From IMG/VR virus record IMGVR_UViG_3300019828_000026, positions 1 to 30,719 of that record: a stretch of DNA of 30,719 bases; one strand, 5' to 3'. Shown here in pieces: positions 30,668-30,719 of this stretch. The stretch is from a virus. The number at the start of each line of letters is the position of its first letter. Positions within the stretch are counted from its first letter, which is position 1. The translations under genes were made by a program, and so were the position numbers. The notes under the pieces were generated by a model. It had not been told where the DNA came from and did no database searches. It was given only the letters and a program-made list of their open reading frames with translations.

Positions 30668-30694
30668 TTGCTAATTAATTCTGTGTAGAGAGAC

Positions 30695-30719
30695 ATGTAT
30701 ACGATAATAATAATGTGTA
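30695..30719 (+). CDS. Possible start of a rightward gene, cut by window edge
   Basis: An ATG at 30695 preceded by GAGAG opens a frame (MYTIIIMC) to the window end. Only eight codons are visible, so this is a weak call. Confidence 0.25.

Larger units (their letters stand above)
30306..30694. other. Large intergenic control region
   Basis: About 390 bp without a gene. It holds a - strand promoter (30436-30464) with an AT-rich leader of roughly 105-125 nt, a direct repeat TATTGATTAT (30384-30393 and 30410-30419), an imperfect palindrome (30483-30503), small hairpins near 30520-30555 and a perfect four-way-junction element (30602-30667). A weak + strand ORF may begin at 30695, which would make this a divergent control region. 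Confidence 0.7.

Noticed and set aside
1-30719. Reverse transcriptase or template repeat elsewhere in the window
   Set aside because: No ORF on either strand shows RT motifs and I saw no second copy of the variable-region sequence in coding or non-coding parts.
1-30719. Integrase, attachment site, CRISPR array or insertion sequence
   Set aside because: No matching genes, repeats with spacers or terminal inverted repeats were found.

Overview
The window is part of a double-stranded DNA tailed phage with a podovirus-type virion module. It is AT-rich (roughly one third G+C by eye). Protein content resembles marine podoviruses, either uncultured marine or pelagiphage-like phages or the cobalamin-RNR 'cobavirus' type. 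The host is probably a marine alphaproteobacterium, but that is inference. There is no integrase, tRNA gene, CRISPR array or insertion sequence, so a lytic lifestyle is likely. Replication genes lie outside the window.

Layout. Positions 1-1038 (+ strand) hold the C-terminus of a class II (B12-dependent) ribonucleotide reductase, two tiny ORFs and a SLOG/YspA-like protein. This block meets the long - strand block at a hairpin near 1056-1077. Everything from 1100 to about 30305 is read from the - strand, so transcription runs right to left. In that order the genes are: small very basic proteins and a beta-rich small protein (30305-29499); a possible small terminase (29460-28927); an HNH-like protein; a cluster of short tail-fibre-type genes (28415-22345), including a receptor-binding protein of the Mtd / diversity-generating-retroelement target type; a membrane-protein/holin cassette (22345-21222); large terminase (21204-19672); portal (19662-17857); a 68-aa protein; scaffold; major capsid protein; two small beta proteins; tail tubular A; small basic proteins; tail tubular B; a gp13-like and a gp14-like protein; large internal virion proteins; and finally a GH108 lysozyme (1792-1100). 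Genes are tightly packed, often joined by TAATG or ATGA stop/start overlaps.

Regulation. Three - strand promoters share one design: TTGACT, 17 bp, TATAAT, then a conserved downstream element ending in AGTAT. Two of them place the start codon 6 nt after the -10 box, which implies leaderless mRNAs. A dyad TCAA-N7-TTGA overlaps the -35 box at two of them.

Main points of interest. (1) The Mtd-like gene carries a C-terminal region like a DGR variable region but is broken from its N-terminal half by a frame change, and no reverse transcriptase or template repeat is in the window. (2) A 66-nt element at 30602-30667 folds into a perfect four-way junction with no unpaired base at the junction. (3) A hotspot of nested tandem duplications splits a giant internal virion protein gene and appears to have made a new start site. 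(4) A fibre gene encodes ten 20-residue repeats and has a one-repeat paralogue next to it. (5) A family of matched, partly leaderless promoters.
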